DNA from: Burkholderiales bacterium
Lineage (GTDB): Bacteria; Pseudomonadota; Gammaproteobacteria; Burkholderiales; Burkholderiaceae_C
Assembly (NCBI GenBank): GCA_030602985.1
Contig: JAUVYR010000010.1
Location: 1-37,577, forward strand
Length of the DNA: 37,577 nucleotides
Direction of reading: 5' to 3'
The notes under the pieces: model-generated
Told to the model about the DNA's origin: nothing
The model's input: the letters and a program-made list of their open reading frames with translations, nothing else
Database searches by the model: none
In this document: one piece after another, positions 25,428 to 34,365 of the stretch
How positions within the stretch are numbered: the first letter of the stretch is position 1
Layout of the letters: every line of letters starts with the position of its first letter
Position numbers and translations under genes: made by a program

Positions 25428-25440
25428 TAACGTGCCGGCC

Positions 25441-26073
25441 ATGCCACAGTTGATTGACATTTCCCCGCCTTTAGGCATGGTGACGCCGGTATTCCCTGGC
25501 GATACGGCTTACGAGCAAACCTGGGTTGCCCAGATCGGTCCGGGTTGCCCCGTGAACGTGAGCGCCATCACCACCACGCCCCACGCGGGCGCCCATGCGG
25601 ACGCCCCGCTGCATTACGACCCCACAGGGCAAACCATCGGCGAGGTGGACCTGGCGCCCTATCTGGGCCTGTGTCGGGTGATCCACGCCATCGGCGCCCA
25701 CCCGGTGGTGACCTGGGCCCAAGTGGCTCACGCCCTCACAGATGACCTGCCCCCGCGTGTGCTCGTGCGCACCTATGCACGCATGCCCTGGGACCGCTGG
25801 GACCCGATGCTGGCGGGACTGGACCCCGAACTGGTCGAGCGATTGGCCGATCGCGGCGTGCAACTGGTGGGCATCGACTCCGCCAGCATCGACCCGGCGG
25901 ACAGCAAGACCCTGGACAGCCATCAGGTGATCCGTCAGCGCCAGATGCGGGTGCTGGAAAACCTGTGTCTGGACCACGTACCCGAAGGCGACTACGAACT
26001 GATCGCCCTGCCCTTGAAACTCATGCAGGCCGACGCCAGCCCCGTGCGCGCCGTGCTGCGAACCCTGGACTGA
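25441..26073 (+). CDS. kynB: Kynurenine formamidase (arylformamidase)
   Basis: KynB hydrolyses N-formylkynurenine to kynurenine and formate. The start at 25441 (MPQLIDISPPLG) gives 210 residues. The frame extends 25 codons upstream, but these have no family likeness. The metal site is in TTPHAGAHADAPLHYD (the HxGxHxDxPxH pattern of cyclase-like enzymes). Further conserved parts are FPGDTAYEQTW, LVGIDSASIDPADSKTLDSHQ and NLCLDHVPEGDYELIALPLKL. It opens the kynB-kynU-kynA operon: kynU starts 3 bases after its stop. Confidence 0.95.
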   Translation: MPQLIDISPPLGMVTPVFPGDTAYEQTWVAQIGPGCPVNVSAITTTPHAGAHADAPLHYDPTGQTIGEVDLAPYLGLCRVIHAIGAHPVVTWAQVAHALTDDLPPRVLVRTYARMPWDRWDPMLAGLDPELVERLADRGVQLVGIDSASIDPADSKTLDSHQVIRQRQMRVLENLCLDHVPEGDYELIALPLKLMQADASPVRAVLRTLD

Positions 26074-26076
26074 ACC

Positions 26077-27360
26077 ATGACCACACTCGACCATTGCAAG
26101 ACCCTGGATGCCCAAGACCCTCTGCGCCCTCTGCGCCAGCAGTTCACCTTGCCTGAGGGGGTGATCTATCTGGACGGGAATTCCCTGGGCGTGTTGCCAT
26201 CTGCCACGCCGGCGCGCGTCGCGGAGGTGGTGCATCAGGAATGGGGGCAGGGCCTGATCCGCAGCTGGAACACGGCCGGCTGGTTTGAATGGCCACAGCG
26301 CATCGGCGACAAGATCGGCCAGCTGATTGGCGCTCACCCCGGCGAAACGGTCGCCACGGACAGCACCTCGGTCAACCTGTTCAAGGTGCTCAGCCTGGCC
26401 ATGAGCCTGCAACGCCAGCGCGCACCGCAACGCCGGGTACTCATCAGCGAGCGCAGCAACTTCCCGACCGATCTCTACATCGCCGAGGCCCTCTGCCGTG
26501 AACGGGGCTGGACCTTGCAACTGGTCGAGGCGAGCGAGTTGCAGCAGCACCTGAATGCCGACACCGGCGTGGTCATGCTGACGCATGTGAACTACCGCAC
26601 CGGTGCGATGCACGACATGGCTGCTGTGACCGCTGCGGTGCATGCCGTCGGTGGGCTGATGGTGTGGGATCTGGCCCACAGCGCCGGGGCGGTGCCGGTT
26701 GATCTGAATGGCGCCCAGGCGGACTTTGCCGTGGGCTGCGGCTACAAATACCTCAACGGTGGCCCCGGTGCGCCCGCGTTTGCATGGCTGCATGCCTCGC
26801 ATGCCACCGCGCTGGGGGCCGACCTGTGGCAGCCGCTGGCCGGTTGGTGGGGGCATGCGGCCCCGTTTGCCTTCACGCCCGACTACCAACCTGCGCCAGG
26901 CATCACCCGCTTTCTGTGCGGCACCCAGCCCATGATCAGTCTGGCAGCGCTGGACTGTGGCGTGGATACCGTGCTGGCCGCAGCTCCTTTTGGCGGCATG
27001 GCCGCCTTGCGTAAAAAATCGCTGGCGCTGACCGACCTGTTCATCGAACTGGTGGAGGCCCGCTGTGCGGGCCACGGGTTGAGTCTGGTCACACCCCGTG
27101 CGCATGGCCAGCGTGGCTCGCAGGTCTGCCTGAGTCGCGCCACGGGCGCTTATGCCATCGTGCAGGCGCTGATCGCTCGCGGGGTGATCGGGGACTTCCG
27201 GGCCGGCGACGCCCAGCAGCCCGACATTCTTCGCTTTGGCTTCACCCCGCTTTACATCGGATTTGAAGAGGTCTGGCACGCGGTCGAACACTTGCGCCAG
27301 GTGCTCGAAAGCGGTGAATGGCAACAGCCCGAGTTCAATCGAGCCCATGCAGTGACCTGA
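26077..27360 (+). CDS. kynU: Kynureninase
   Basis: KynU is a PLP enzyme that cleaves kynurenine to anthranilate and alanine. The 427-residue length is typical. Conserved features are [11 protein letters not shown] near the start, [16 protein letters not shown] (phosphate binding), [31 protein letters not shown] (the Asp that contacts the PLP ring nitrogen), and the Schiff-base Lys224 in [33 protein letters not shown] and [13 protein letters not shown] complete the fold. It follows kynB by 3 bases and precedes kynA by 16. No downstream anthranilate catabolism genes are in the window, so the fate of anthranilate here is open. Confidence 0.97.
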   Translation: MTTLDHCKTLDAQDPLRPLRQQFTLPEGVIYLDGNSLGVLPSATPARVAEVVHQEWGQGLIRSWNTAGWFEWPQRIGDKIGQLIGAHPGETVATDSTSVNLFKVLSLAMSLQRQRAPQRRVLISERSNFPTDLYIAEALCRERGWTLQLVEASELQQHLNADTGVVMLTHVNYRTGAMHDMAAVTAAVHAVGGLMVWDLAHSAGAVPVDLNGAQADFAVGCGYKYLNGGPGAPAFAWLHASHATALGADLWQPLAGWWGHAAPFAFTPDYQPAPGITRFLCGTQPMISLAALDCGVDTVLAAAPFGGMAALRKKSLALTDLFIELVEARCAGHGLSLVTPRAHGQRGSQVCLSRATGAYAIVQALIARGVIGDFRAGDAQQPDILRFGFTPLYIGFEEVWHAVEHLRQVLESGEWQQPEFNRAHAVT

Positions 27361-27376
27361 CCAGCGGAGCGCCCCG

Positions 27377-28222
27377 ATGACATCCCACCAGACCGAACAG
27401 ATCGTTGCAGAAGAAAAGGCCCGGCTCGACTTCAGCCGTGACATGAGCTACGGCGACTACTTGCAGCTCGACGCCATCCTGAATGCGCAGAAGCCGCTGT
27501 CGCCCGATCACAACGAGCTGCTGTTCATTGTGCAGCACCAGACCAGCGAGCTGTGGATGAAGCTGATGCTGCACGAGCTGACGGCTGCCGTGCACAACAT
27601 CGCGGCTGACGAACTCAATGCGGCCTTCAAGCAGCTGGCACGGGTCTCCAGGATCATGGAGCAACTGGTCCATGCCTGGGACGTGCTGGCCACCATGACA
27701 CCGCCCGAGTACAGCGCCATCCGCCCTTACCTGGGCCACTCCAGCGGTTTTCAGAGTTTCCAGTACCGCTGCATCGAATTCGCCATGGGCAACAAAAATG
27801 CTGCGATGCTCAAACCCCACGCACACAGCCCGGAGCGCGTGGCCATGGTACAGGCGGCCTACGAAGCACCATCGCTCTACGACGAGTGTCTTCGCCTGCT
27901 GGCGCGGCGGGGCCTCAACGTGCCAGCGGACCGGCTCGACCGTGACTGGCGACTGCCCTACGAGGCCAGTGACGGGGTGGAACAGGCGTGGCTGCAGGTC
28001 TACCGCGACCCGACGACGCACTGGGACCTGTATCAGCTGGGCGAGGAACTGACCGACCTGGAAGACGCCTTTCGCCTCTGGCGTTTCCGCCACCTGACCA
28101 CGGTGGAGCGGGTGATTGGTTTCAAGCGGGGCACGGGTGGCACCGGCGGGGTGAGCTATCTGCGCAAGATGCTGGACGTGGTGCTGTTCCCGGAAATCTG
28201 GACACTGCGCACCAGCCTGTGA
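27377..28222 (+). CDS. kynA: Tryptophan 2,3-dioxygenase
   Basis: KynA opens the indole ring of L-tryptophan with O2 to give N-formylkynurenine, the first step of the pathway. The 281-residue heme protein has [16 protein letters not shown] with the substrate-contacting His54. [25 protein letters not shown] is the substrate and dimer region. [27 protein letters not shown] carries the proximal heme ligand His239. A GGAGCG site precedes the ATG. It is last in kynBUA, so enzyme order is the reverse of pathway order. It ends 7 bases from the convergent PRPP-synthetase-like gene, with no terminator between. Confidence 0.97.
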   Translation: MTSHQTEQIVAEEKARLDFSRDMSYGDYLQLDAILNAQKPLSPDHNELLFIVQHQTSELWMKLMLHELTAAVHNIAADELNAAFKQLARVSRIMEQLVHAWDVLATMTPPEYSAIRPYLGHSSGFQSFQYRCIEFAMGNKNAAMLKPHAHSPERVAMVQAAYEAPSLYDECLRLLARRGLNVPADRLDRDWRLPYEASDGVEQAWLQVYRDPTTHWDLYQLGEELTDLEDAFRLWRFRHLTTVERVIGFKRGTGGTGGVSYLRKMLDVVLFPEIWTLRTSL

Positions 28223-28229
28223 GCCGTGC

Positions 28230-29123
28230 TCAGCGGCGAGGCCATAACCCCTGGACCGCCTGAGCCAGCAGCGGCGCCATAGGAATGACGCTGGTGGGAT
28301 GGGGAATGCAGTCGGTGCTCCAGACCTGCCCTACGCCCGCCTGTCGCAGAACGTCGAGCGCATCGCCTGCAAACAGGGCATGGGTAACCGCCACATCCAC
28401 CGAGGCGGCGCCGGCTTGCAGCAGCAACCGTGTGGTCAGTGCCACGGTGTGGCCCGTACTGGCCACGTCGTCCAGGATGACCACCGCCCGGTCGTGCCAG
28501 TCCATGGCGGGCAGCTCGATCTGCACCTGTCTGTCGCCGTGGCGCACCTTGCGGCACACCGCGCTGTCGTTGCCATGTCTCGCAGCGGCTTGGGCCACCC
28601 ACTGCGCGGCTTCTTCATCTGGCCCCAGCAGCAGAGCGCCTGGTCGTTCACGCGCCACCCAGTCGGCCAGTGCGGGCGCACCGCTGATGACCACCGGCGA
28701 CGCAACGGGTACGGCTTCGGCCAGAGTGGCTACCCGATGCAAATGGGGGTCCACCGTGACCACAGCATCAAACAGACTGGCCAGGAAGCGACCGACCACG
28801 CGCTGGCTCACCACTTCGCCAGGGTGGAAGGCAATGTCCTGACGCATGTAACCCAGGTAGGGGCAGACCAGCGTCAGGTGCTGGGCCCCGAGCCCACGGG
28901 CGGTCTGGGCCACCAGCAACAGCTCCACCAATTTTTCGTTGGGTTGATGCAATCCGCGAAACACAATCACGCGCTCAGGCAAAGTGGCGGGCAGGCGCAG
29001 CTTGAATTCGCCATCGGGAAACCGGTGGCGCTGCACCAGCTGGCAGGGCCATCCGCCGGCCTCGGCGAGTCGCTGGGCGGCATCGGCTTCGTCATCGAAA
29101 GCCAGCAAAATCCCCTTGTTCAT
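28230..29123 (-). CDS. Atypical PRPP synthetase / ribose-phosphate pyrophosphokinase homologue
   Basis: This 297-residue member of the PRPP synthetase family is clearly different from the canonical prs in the same window. It keeps FPDGEFKLRLP, ATP-site PYLGYMRQD (88-96), DPHLHR (125-130), a K-x-R in the catalytic loop (CRKVRHGDRQVQIE, Lys192/Arg194, closer to archaeal forms than to KRRPKPN), and a PRPP loop DDVASTGHT (218-226). The ribose-phosphate loop reads GPDEEAAQW instead of [11 protein letters not shown]. It therefore looks catalytically competent but with altered substrate contacts. Its start lies 2 bases after the stop of the phosphorylase gene, so the two are surely co-translated. 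Whether it makes PRPP from ribose 5-phosphate or works on another sugar phosphate is not known. Confidence 0.82.
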   Translation of the reverse strand: MNKGILLAFDDEADAAQRLAEAGGWPCQLVQRHRFPDGEFKLRLPATLPERVIVFRGLHQPNEKLVELLLVAQTARGLGAQHLTLVCPYLGYMRQDIAFHPGEVVSQRVVGRFLASLFDAVVTVDPHLHRVATLAEAVPVASPVVISGAPALADWVARERPGALLLGPDEEAAQWVAQAAARHGNDSAVCRKVRHGDRQVQIELPAMDWHDRAVVILDDVASTGHTVALTTRLLLQAGAASVDVAVTHALFAGDALDVLRQAGVGQVWSTDCIPHPTSVIPMAPLLAQAVQGLWPRR

Positions 29124-29125
29124 GC

Positions 29126-30682
29126 TCAGAACTCCACAAAGACGCTGGGCATCTCGTCCGGTTCGCCAAGCCGGATGGCAGAATCGCGGCTGGTGGCCTG
29201 GCGGGCAAAAGCCAGATCCGCCGGGAAGGAGGCATGTACGCGGTACAGCACCTCCCCCGCCTTGACCGATTCCCCCAACTTGCGAAGCAGATCGACACCC
29301 GCACCTTTGACCTTGGGGGCACCGGCAAACTGGGCAATCCGGGCCATCTGGAAGTTGTCGATACCTGTCACCACCCCATCGCGCTCTGCCGTCACCTCGA
29401 AGGTCATGGCGCCCAGTTCTGGCCGCTCGGGATCGAACGGCTTGGCGCCCTGCGCCTGGATGATGTCACGCATTTTTTCCAGGGCGCGACCGGAATCCAG
29501 TATGTCGCGGGCGATGGCGTAACCATCACCGCCGCGGATGTCGGGGTCGCATTCCAGCAGTCGCCCAGCCAGGCGCAGCGACTTCTGGCGCAGATCCTGG
29601 GGCGCCAGCGGGTGGTTCTGCAGCACGCGCATCACATCGCGGGCTTCCAGTACCGGCCCAATGCCCTGCCCGATCGGTTGGCGGCCGTCCGTGATCACCA
29701 CATCCAGCGACAGACCGAGACGATGCGCCACATACTCGAACAAGCGTCGCAGCTTCTGCGCTTCCGGCATGGACCGGACCTTGGCGGTCGGCCCGATCGG
29801 AATGTCGAGCACCAGATGGTTGGAGCCTGCAGCGATCTTCTTGCTGAGGATCGACGCGACCATCTGCCCAGGGGAATCCAGCGACAAAGGGCGTTCAACG
29901 GAAATGAGCACATCATCAGCGGGTGACAGATCGGCGGTGCCACCCCAGGCCAGACACGCACGATGGCTGCGGACAATTTCGCTAAGCTGATCGAAGGGCA
30001 TTTCCACCTGGGCCAACACCTCCATGGTGTCAGCGGTACCTGCCGGGGAAGTGATGGCTCGGGAAGAAGTTTTGGGGCAGACCAGCCCGTGCGCTGCCAC
30101 GATGGGGACAACCAGCATGGACGTGCGATTGCCAGGGATGCCGCCAATGCAGTGCTTGTCGACCACCAGCCGCTCGTGCCAGTCGAGTCGGCGACCGCTG
30201 GCGATCATGGCGTCGGTCAGGAAGTACACCTCCTCCCGATCCAGCTCCCCGCGATGCGTCGCCACCACAAAGGCCGACAATTCGATCTTCGAGTAACGAT
30301 GGGCAGCGATATCGCGAACGATGGCCTGAAAATCCTCACGCCCCAGCCGCTCCCCATGAATCTTGCGGTGCAAGGCATGGATCGAGCTGGGTGGCTCAGC
30401 CTGAGCGATGGAGACCGGATGACCCGGCTCCACCCCGATCTGTGCGAAGGCGTCCATCGACAGCCCCAACTCGTGGGGCTGGACGATCCGGGGGTCAGAC
30501 GTGACGTTCAGCGTGGCAAGTATGCGGCGTCCATTGGCACGCACCTCCACTTTGGACAGCGCCTGAAACCCCTCGGCCCGATAGACATCGCATTCGCGGT
30601 GCAGGTAAGCCACATTCTCCTTGTAGGTATCAATGGCGACCCGGCGCAGGACCAGCGCGTCGGCGGCTATCACACGGCTCAT
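29126..30682 (-). CDS. Archaeal-type AMP/NMP phosphorylase homologue (often named thymidine phosphorylase)
   Basis: The 518 residues fit the long archaeal-type phosphorylase, not DeoA of E. coli (about 440). An extra N-terminal domain (residues 1-~95) precedes the glycosyltransferase-type alpha/beta body. The phosphate motif reads [13 protein letters not shown] (175-187), as in the AMP phosphorylase of Thermococcus, whereas true thymidine phosphorylases have [27 protein letters not shown] (206-223) is also of the archaeal form. AMP phosphorylase splits nucleoside 5'-monophosphates with phosphate into base and ribose-1,5-bisphosphate. That activity is thus more likely than thymidine cleavage, but is inferred. 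It is 7 bases after a Bug-type binding protein gene and 2 bases before the PRPP synthetase homologue. No RuBisCO or ribose-1,5-bisphosphate isomerase gene is in the window. Confidence 0.85.
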   Translation of the reverse strand: MSRVIAADALVLRRVAIDTYKENVAYLHRECDVYRAEGFQALSKVEVRANGRRILATLNVTSDPRIVQPHELGLSMDAFAQIGVEPGHPVSIAQAEPPSSIHALHRKIHGERLGREDFQAIVRDIAAHRYSKIELSAFVVATHRGELDREEVYFLTDAMIASGRRLDWHERLVVDKHCIGGIPGNRTSMLVVPIVAAHGLVCPKTSSRAITSPAGTADTMEVLAQVEMPFDQLSEIVRSHRACLAWGGTADLSPADDVLISVERPLSLDSPGQMVASILSKKIAAGSNHLVLDIPIGPTAKVRSMPEAQKLRRLFEYVAHRLGLSLDVVITDGRQPIGQGIGPVLEARDVMRVLQNHPLAPQDLRQKSLRLAGRLLECDPDIRGGDGYAIARDILDSGRALEKMRDIIQAQGAKPFDPERPELGAMTFEVTAERDGVVTGIDNFQMARIAQFAGAPKVKGAGVDLLRKLGESVKAGEVLYRVHASFPADLAFARQATSRDSAIRLGEPDEMPSVFVEF

Positions 30683-30689
30683 GCCTGGC

Positions 30690-31703
30690 TTATTGCACGC
30701 GGATATTGTTACGCTCGATCACCTCGCGCATGCGCTGGGTATCGAGACGAATCCGGTTGGCCAGGCCTTCGGGGGATGTACCGGCCACCTGCCAGCCCTG
30801 AGAGAAGATCTTTTCTCGGATATCGGGACGGCGGACGATTTCCGTCAAGGCGACCGACACCCGCTGGATGTGAGCCGGATTCATGCGAGCCGGGGCCGCC
30901 ACCGCGTTCCAGATATCGAGCTGGAAACCGGGCAGACCCACTTCCGCGAGACTGGGCACCTGAGGCACCACGGCACTGCGGCCCGCTGAAGTCAGGCCCA
31001 CGGCCTTGAGGCGTCCTGACTGCACCTGAGGCATGGCCAGCCCCGGCGGCAACAGCGCCACTTGAACCTCACCCTGCAGCATGGCGTTGATCACCTGCGG
31101 ATTACCCGGAAATGGCACGTGCACGGCCTGCCAGCCGGCGGCGTTCTTGAACATTTCCATGCCGATGTGTGCCACCGTCCCCACCCCCGGTGTGCCGTAG
31201 TTCCAGCGATCACCAGCGGCACGACCCGCCGCCAGAATCGCCGCTGCATCACCTTGCACCTGTGGTCCGGCTGTGAGCACCAGAGGAGCGGTCGCCAACA
31301 GCGACACGGGGGCGAGATCGGTCAGGGGATCGAACGGTGTGGCTGGATTCAGGATTTTGGCAATCGTCATGTTGCCATTGATCATCAGACCCAGGGTGTG
31401 ACCATCATCCGCACGGGCCACCAGATCGGCAGCGATGTTGCCTCCCGCACCCGGGCGATTTTCAACCACCACGGGCTGACCCAGCGCCTGCGCCAGGGGT
31501 TCAGCGAGGGTACGCGCCATCAGGTCCGGCGAGGAACCGGCCGGAAATCCCACCAGCAGACGTACAGGTCGATTGGGCCAGGCGCTTTGAGCAAAGGCGG
31601 ACGTGGCCGTCCAGCCCAGGGTCTGGCTGGCGCCCAGGGCGGCAAGGCCCTGCACCAGCCGACGGCGAGAAACGGGCAGTGAGTTGTTTCGTTTGGCACT
31701 CAT
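30690..31703 (-). CDS. Bug-family (TctC-type) periplasmic substrate-binding protein
   Basis: Bug proteins are extracytoplasmic receptors, hugely expanded in Burkholderiales, that mostly bind carboxylates or amides. The start at 31703 ([20 protein letters not shown]) is set by AGGAG upstream. The frame runs farther into the monooxygenase gene without family likeness. The 337-residue protein has an export signal with Arg-Arg ([28 protein letters not shown]), then [51 protein letters not shown], and [16 protein letters not shown]. No TctA/TctB membrane genes are nearby, as is usual for orphan Bug genes. It is followed after 7 bases by the phosphorylase gene. The ligand is unknown. Confidence 0.92.
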   Translation of the reverse strand: MSAKRNNSLPVSRRRLVQGLAALGASQTLGWTATSAFAQSAWPNRPVRLLVGFPAGSSPDLMARTLAEPLAQALGQPVVVENRPGAGGNIAADLVARADDGHTLGLMINGNMTIAKILNPATPFDPLTDLAPVSLLATAPLVLTAGPQVQGDAAAILAAGRAAGDRWNYGTPGVGTVAHIGMEMFKNAAGWQAVHVPFPGNPQVINAMLQGEVQVALLPPGLAMPQVQSGRLKAVGLTSAGRSAVVPQVPSLAEVGLPGFQLDIWNAVAAPARMNPAHIQRVSVALTEIVRRPDIREKIFSQGWQVAGTSPEGLANRIRLDTQRMREVIERNNIRVQ

Positions 31704-31741
31704 GAATGGTCTCCTCTTGTTAAAAACCCAACCATAACCGA

Positions 31742-32968
31742 TCACGCAGGGAATGGCGGGCCTGCGTAGAGCGCTGGGGTGTCCATCAGGCGCTCGCCCA
31801 TGACCGCCATCGCCAGATCGCGACCCCATTTCAGGGGACCCGTGGCGTGAAAGATACGCCCATTGCGTGTCGAACGGGCCTGTACCCAGCCGCAGCGCCG
31901 CCAGCGCAACTCGCCCCAGCGTTGTAACAGTGCTGGCCAATCCACCGCAGCGGATGACCGACTTTCCAGCAGGCGTCCCAGGGTCCAGGCGTCTTCCAGC
32001 GCCATGGCGGCCCCTTGCGCCAGATACGGCCGCATGGGATGACCCGCGTCACCCATCAATGCCACCGCACCCTGAACCAGATCACCGGCCTTGCGAACGG
32101 GGCGGCGACCGAACAGCGGCCATAGCCGCCATGCCGGCACGGCCTCCAGCGCACGGCGCAGATCCCGATGGATAGGCCCCAGTGCATGAAAAAGCGCTTC
32201 TTCGGTGGCTGCATGGTCCCAGCCGGCGTCTTCCGCCGGCCGATCACCATGCACCACCACCACCACATTCAACCACTCACCCGCACGGACCGGATAGTGC
32301 ACTGCATGGAGCCGGCGACCCAGCCAGACCACCACCTCGGAGCGGCGTAGGTCCTCAGGCAGCGCCGCCATGCGGACCATGCCACGGTACGCCACTTGCC
32401 CGGTGAAGGCGGCCGCCGGAGCCTGGCTCCAGCATTGCTCTCGGGTGCGGCTCCACAACCCATCACAGGCGATCAGGACGCCAGAGTCCCACGACACGCC
32501 TGTCTGGGTGGTCAGACGGGCGCCCTGCTCGGTGAGGGTGACCTGCTCGACCCTCTGGCCCAGTTGGCCCTCGATACCATGAGCCTTCACGCGCTCAAGC
32601 AGCATGCGGTGCAGATCGGCCCGATGGACGGTGGCGTAAGGCGTCCCATATCGCTGCAAGGCACGATCAGCCAGGGGCAGTCGCCCTTTCTCCGACCCGC
32701 TCACCGCATCCCGCGCGTGCACCAGCAGGGGGAAAGCCGCCACCTCCCACAACGCTGACTTCAAGCCCCAGTCGTACAGCACCCGCGTGGCGTTGGGGCC
32801 GAGCTGGATGCCAGCCCCCACTTCAGAAAAGGCATCGGCCTGCTCGAGCAGACCGATGGTGGCCTCTGGCAAATACCGGCCCAACACCCAGGCCGCCGAC
32901 AAACCGGCAATCCCACCTCCCAGCACGAGCACATCAGCCCGATTGGGGTTCATGTCAGCGTGATGCAT
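31742..32968 (-). CDS. FAD-dependent aromatic hydroxylase-like monooxygenase
   Basis: This 408-residue group A flavin monooxygenase has the FAD fold VLVLGGGIAGLSAAWVLGR (about residues 14-32), VGAGIQLGPNATRVL, the DG motif LIACDGLWSRTRE, and the GD motif ALMGDAGHPMRPYLAQGAAMALEDAWTLG. These are typical of salicylate 1-hydroxylase and 3-hydroxybenzoate 6-hydroxylase relatives that use NAD(P)H to hydroxylate an aromatic acid. The substrate is not readable. A second ATG five codons in (MNPNRADV) is an equally good start. It lies 4 bases after the S49 peptidase gene and 38 bases before the Bug gene. A perfect 7-bp hairpin (31744-31750 with 31761-31767) falls in its last codons. Confidence 0.88.
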   Translation of the reverse strand: MHHADMNPNRADVLVLGGGIAGLSAAWVLGRYLPEATIGLLEQADAFSEVGAGIQLGPNATRVLYDWGLKSALWEVAAFPLLVHARDAVSGSEKGRLPLADRALQRYGTPYATVHRADLHRMLLERVKAHGIEGQLGQRVEQVTLTEQGARLTTQTGVSWDSGVLIACDGLWSRTREQCWSQAPAAAFTGQVAYRGMVRMAALPEDLRRSEVVVWLGRRLHAVHYPVRAGEWLNVVVVVHGDRPAEDAGWDHAATEEALFHALGPIHRDLRRALEAVPAWRLWPLFGRRPVRKAGDLVQGAVALMGDAGHPMRPYLAQGAAMALEDAWTLGRLLESRSSAAVDWPALLQRWGELRWRRCGWVQARSTRNGRIFHATGPLKWGRDLAMAVMGERLMDTPALYAGPPFPA

Positions 32969-32972
32969 AAAC

Positions 32973-33938
32973 TCAACGGACCACCCATCCCCAGTCGCGC
33001 AAAGTCAGGAGCGCACTCTCACCGACGCCCGCCCCAAAGCGACGGGCCAGACGCATCGCCACATTCTCACGACGGGTGTAGTCGATGATGTTTTCTGCCT
33101 GAATCACATCTCGGGCAACCTGGTCGAGACTCGCCAGCTCATCGGCCAGACCCATCTGTACCGCTCGCTGGCCGCTCCAGATCAGGCCACTGAACACCTC
33201 GGGTGATGCCTGCAGTCGGTCACCACGCCCTTTGCGGACCACGTCGATGAACTGCTGGTGAATGTCGTCCAGCAGCATCTGGGCGTACCGCTGCTGTTCC
33301 TCAGAGGTGGGGCTGAATGGGTCCATGAAACCCTTGTTGTCTCCCGCCGTCATCAGACGCCGCTCAATGCCCAGTTTGTCCATCAGTTCGGTGAAACCAA
33401 AGCCGTTCATGAGTACGCCTATGCTGCCCACGATGCTGGCACGATCGACATAGATGTTCTGGGCTGCCGAGGCGATGTAGTAAGCCGCCGATGCAGCCAC
33501 TTCTTCCACCACCGCATGAATCGGTTTGTCATGGAGGGCGCGCAGACGGTGGATTTCGTCTGCCACGATCCCGGCCTGCACGGGACTGCCACCCGGCGAA
33601 TTGATCAGCAGCACGATGCCCTTGGCGGCCGGGTCTTCAAATGCCGCCCGCAGGGCAGCCACAATCGATTGTGCGCTGGATTCCGCATCCGGGGCAATTG
33701 GCCCCTTGATCTCGATCAGGGCGGTATGGGGCTGGGCCACCACCTTGCTGGGAGTCACATCTCTATAAATCAGCCAGATGAACGCTCCGAGCAAAGCCAC
33801 CCACATAAAGCGGAAAAAAATCCGCCAGCGCCTGGCGGCTCGTTGCTCTTTCACTGTGGACAACACCAGCTTTTCGAGGACGTCCTTTTCCCATTTCCCC
33901 GTTTGCTTGTGGTCACCCGAACCATGGTCGTCTTGCAT
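32973..33938 (-). CDS. sppA: S49-family signal peptide peptidase (SppA-like)
   Basis: SppA proteins degrade cleaved signal peptides and other membrane-embedded peptides. The start at 33938 (MQDDHGSGDHKQTGKWEKD) gives 321 residues; a longer upstream frame overlaps the Rieske gene and has no likeness. One membrane anchor (IFFRFMWVALLGAFIWLIY, about 40-58) places the body in the periplasm. Catalytic Ser150 in EVAASAAYYIASAA and Lys202 in GDNKGFMDPFSP are 52 residues apart, the same spacing as Ser147/Lys199 of the short B. subtilis SppA. INSPGGSPVQAG is the oxyanion region. It lies 8 bases after the Rieske gene. Confidence 0.92.
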   Translation of the reverse strand: MQDDHGSGDHKQTGKWEKDVLEKLVLSTVKEQRAARRWRIFFRFMWVALLGAFIWLIYRDVTPSKVVAQPHTALIEIKGPIAPDAESSAQSIVAALRAAFEDPAAKGIVLLINSPGGSPVQAGIVADEIHRLRALHDKPIHAVVEEVAASAAYYIASAAQNIYVDRASIVGSIGVLMNGFGFTELMDKLGIERRLMTAGDNKGFMDPFSPTSEEQQRYAQMLLDDIHQQFIDVVRKGRGDRLQASPEVFSGLIWSGQRAVQMGLADELASLDQVARDVIQAENIIDYTRRENVAMRLARRFGAGVGESALLTLRDWGWVVR

Positions 33939-33946
33939 AAAGCCTT

Positions 33947-34324
33947 TCAGAATTCGATTGCTTGCAGGTTGTATTGTGAACGCCAGAACACTACACCCTC
34001 GTGCTCGACCACGTCGATCTTGATCAGGGGACCGCGACCGGGACCCCCGACGCACTGGCCAGTGTCTGGGCGAAACAGGGCACCGTGTGATGCGCACACA
34101 ATGTGCAAGCCCGTCAGGTCCAGAAAGTGGTTGGGGCGCCAGTCCATCTCCATGGCGACGTGGCTGCAACGGTTGAGGTAACCGTGCACGCGGCCACGCC
34201 AGCGCAAGGCAAAGGCCCGGCAGGTCTGACCCTGGTAACGCACATCAAACGGACAGGCTTCGCCGCCTTCCACCAGGTCGGCGGCATGGCACAAGGGGTG
34301 CAGATCGGGTTCGGGCGGTGTCAT
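33947..34324 (-). CDS. Rieske [2Fe-2S] domain protein
   Basis: This 125-residue soluble protein has a Rieske cluster site: CSHVAMEMDW supplies Cys and His, and CASHGALFRPDTGQC supplies the second Cys-His pair. The spacing is normal for Rieske ferredoxins and dioxygenase-type domains. No membrane anchor or signal is seen. It opens the minus-strand run toward the S49 peptidase and is divergent from maf across 41 bases. Such small Rieske proteins next to sppA are common in betaproteobacteria; the redox partner is unknown. The FAD monooxygenase two genes downstream carries its own electron path and does not obviously need it. Confidence 0.9.
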   Translation of the reverse strand: MTPPEPDLHPLCHAADLVEGGEACPFDVRYQGQTCRAFALRWRGRVHGYLNRCSHVAMEMDWRPNHFLDLTGLHIVCASHGALFRPDTGQCVGGPGRGPLIKIDVVEHEGVVFWRSQYNLQAIEF

Positions 34325-34365
34325 GATCGGGTGGGAAGACGAAACTCTCCGACAATGGATACATC

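Noticed and set aside
25471-27444. A 657-codon open frame on the minus strand opposite kynB and kynU
   Set aside because: It mirrors two well-supported enzymes, has no recognisable motif, is rich in His/Gln/Arg as expected from reversed GC-rich codons, and has no start signal.
31744-31767. Seven-bp hairpin at the end of the monooxygenase gene as a terminator
   Set aside because: No T-run follows directly on the transcribed strand; the nearest T-stretch is about 20 bases away, so termination is not supported.
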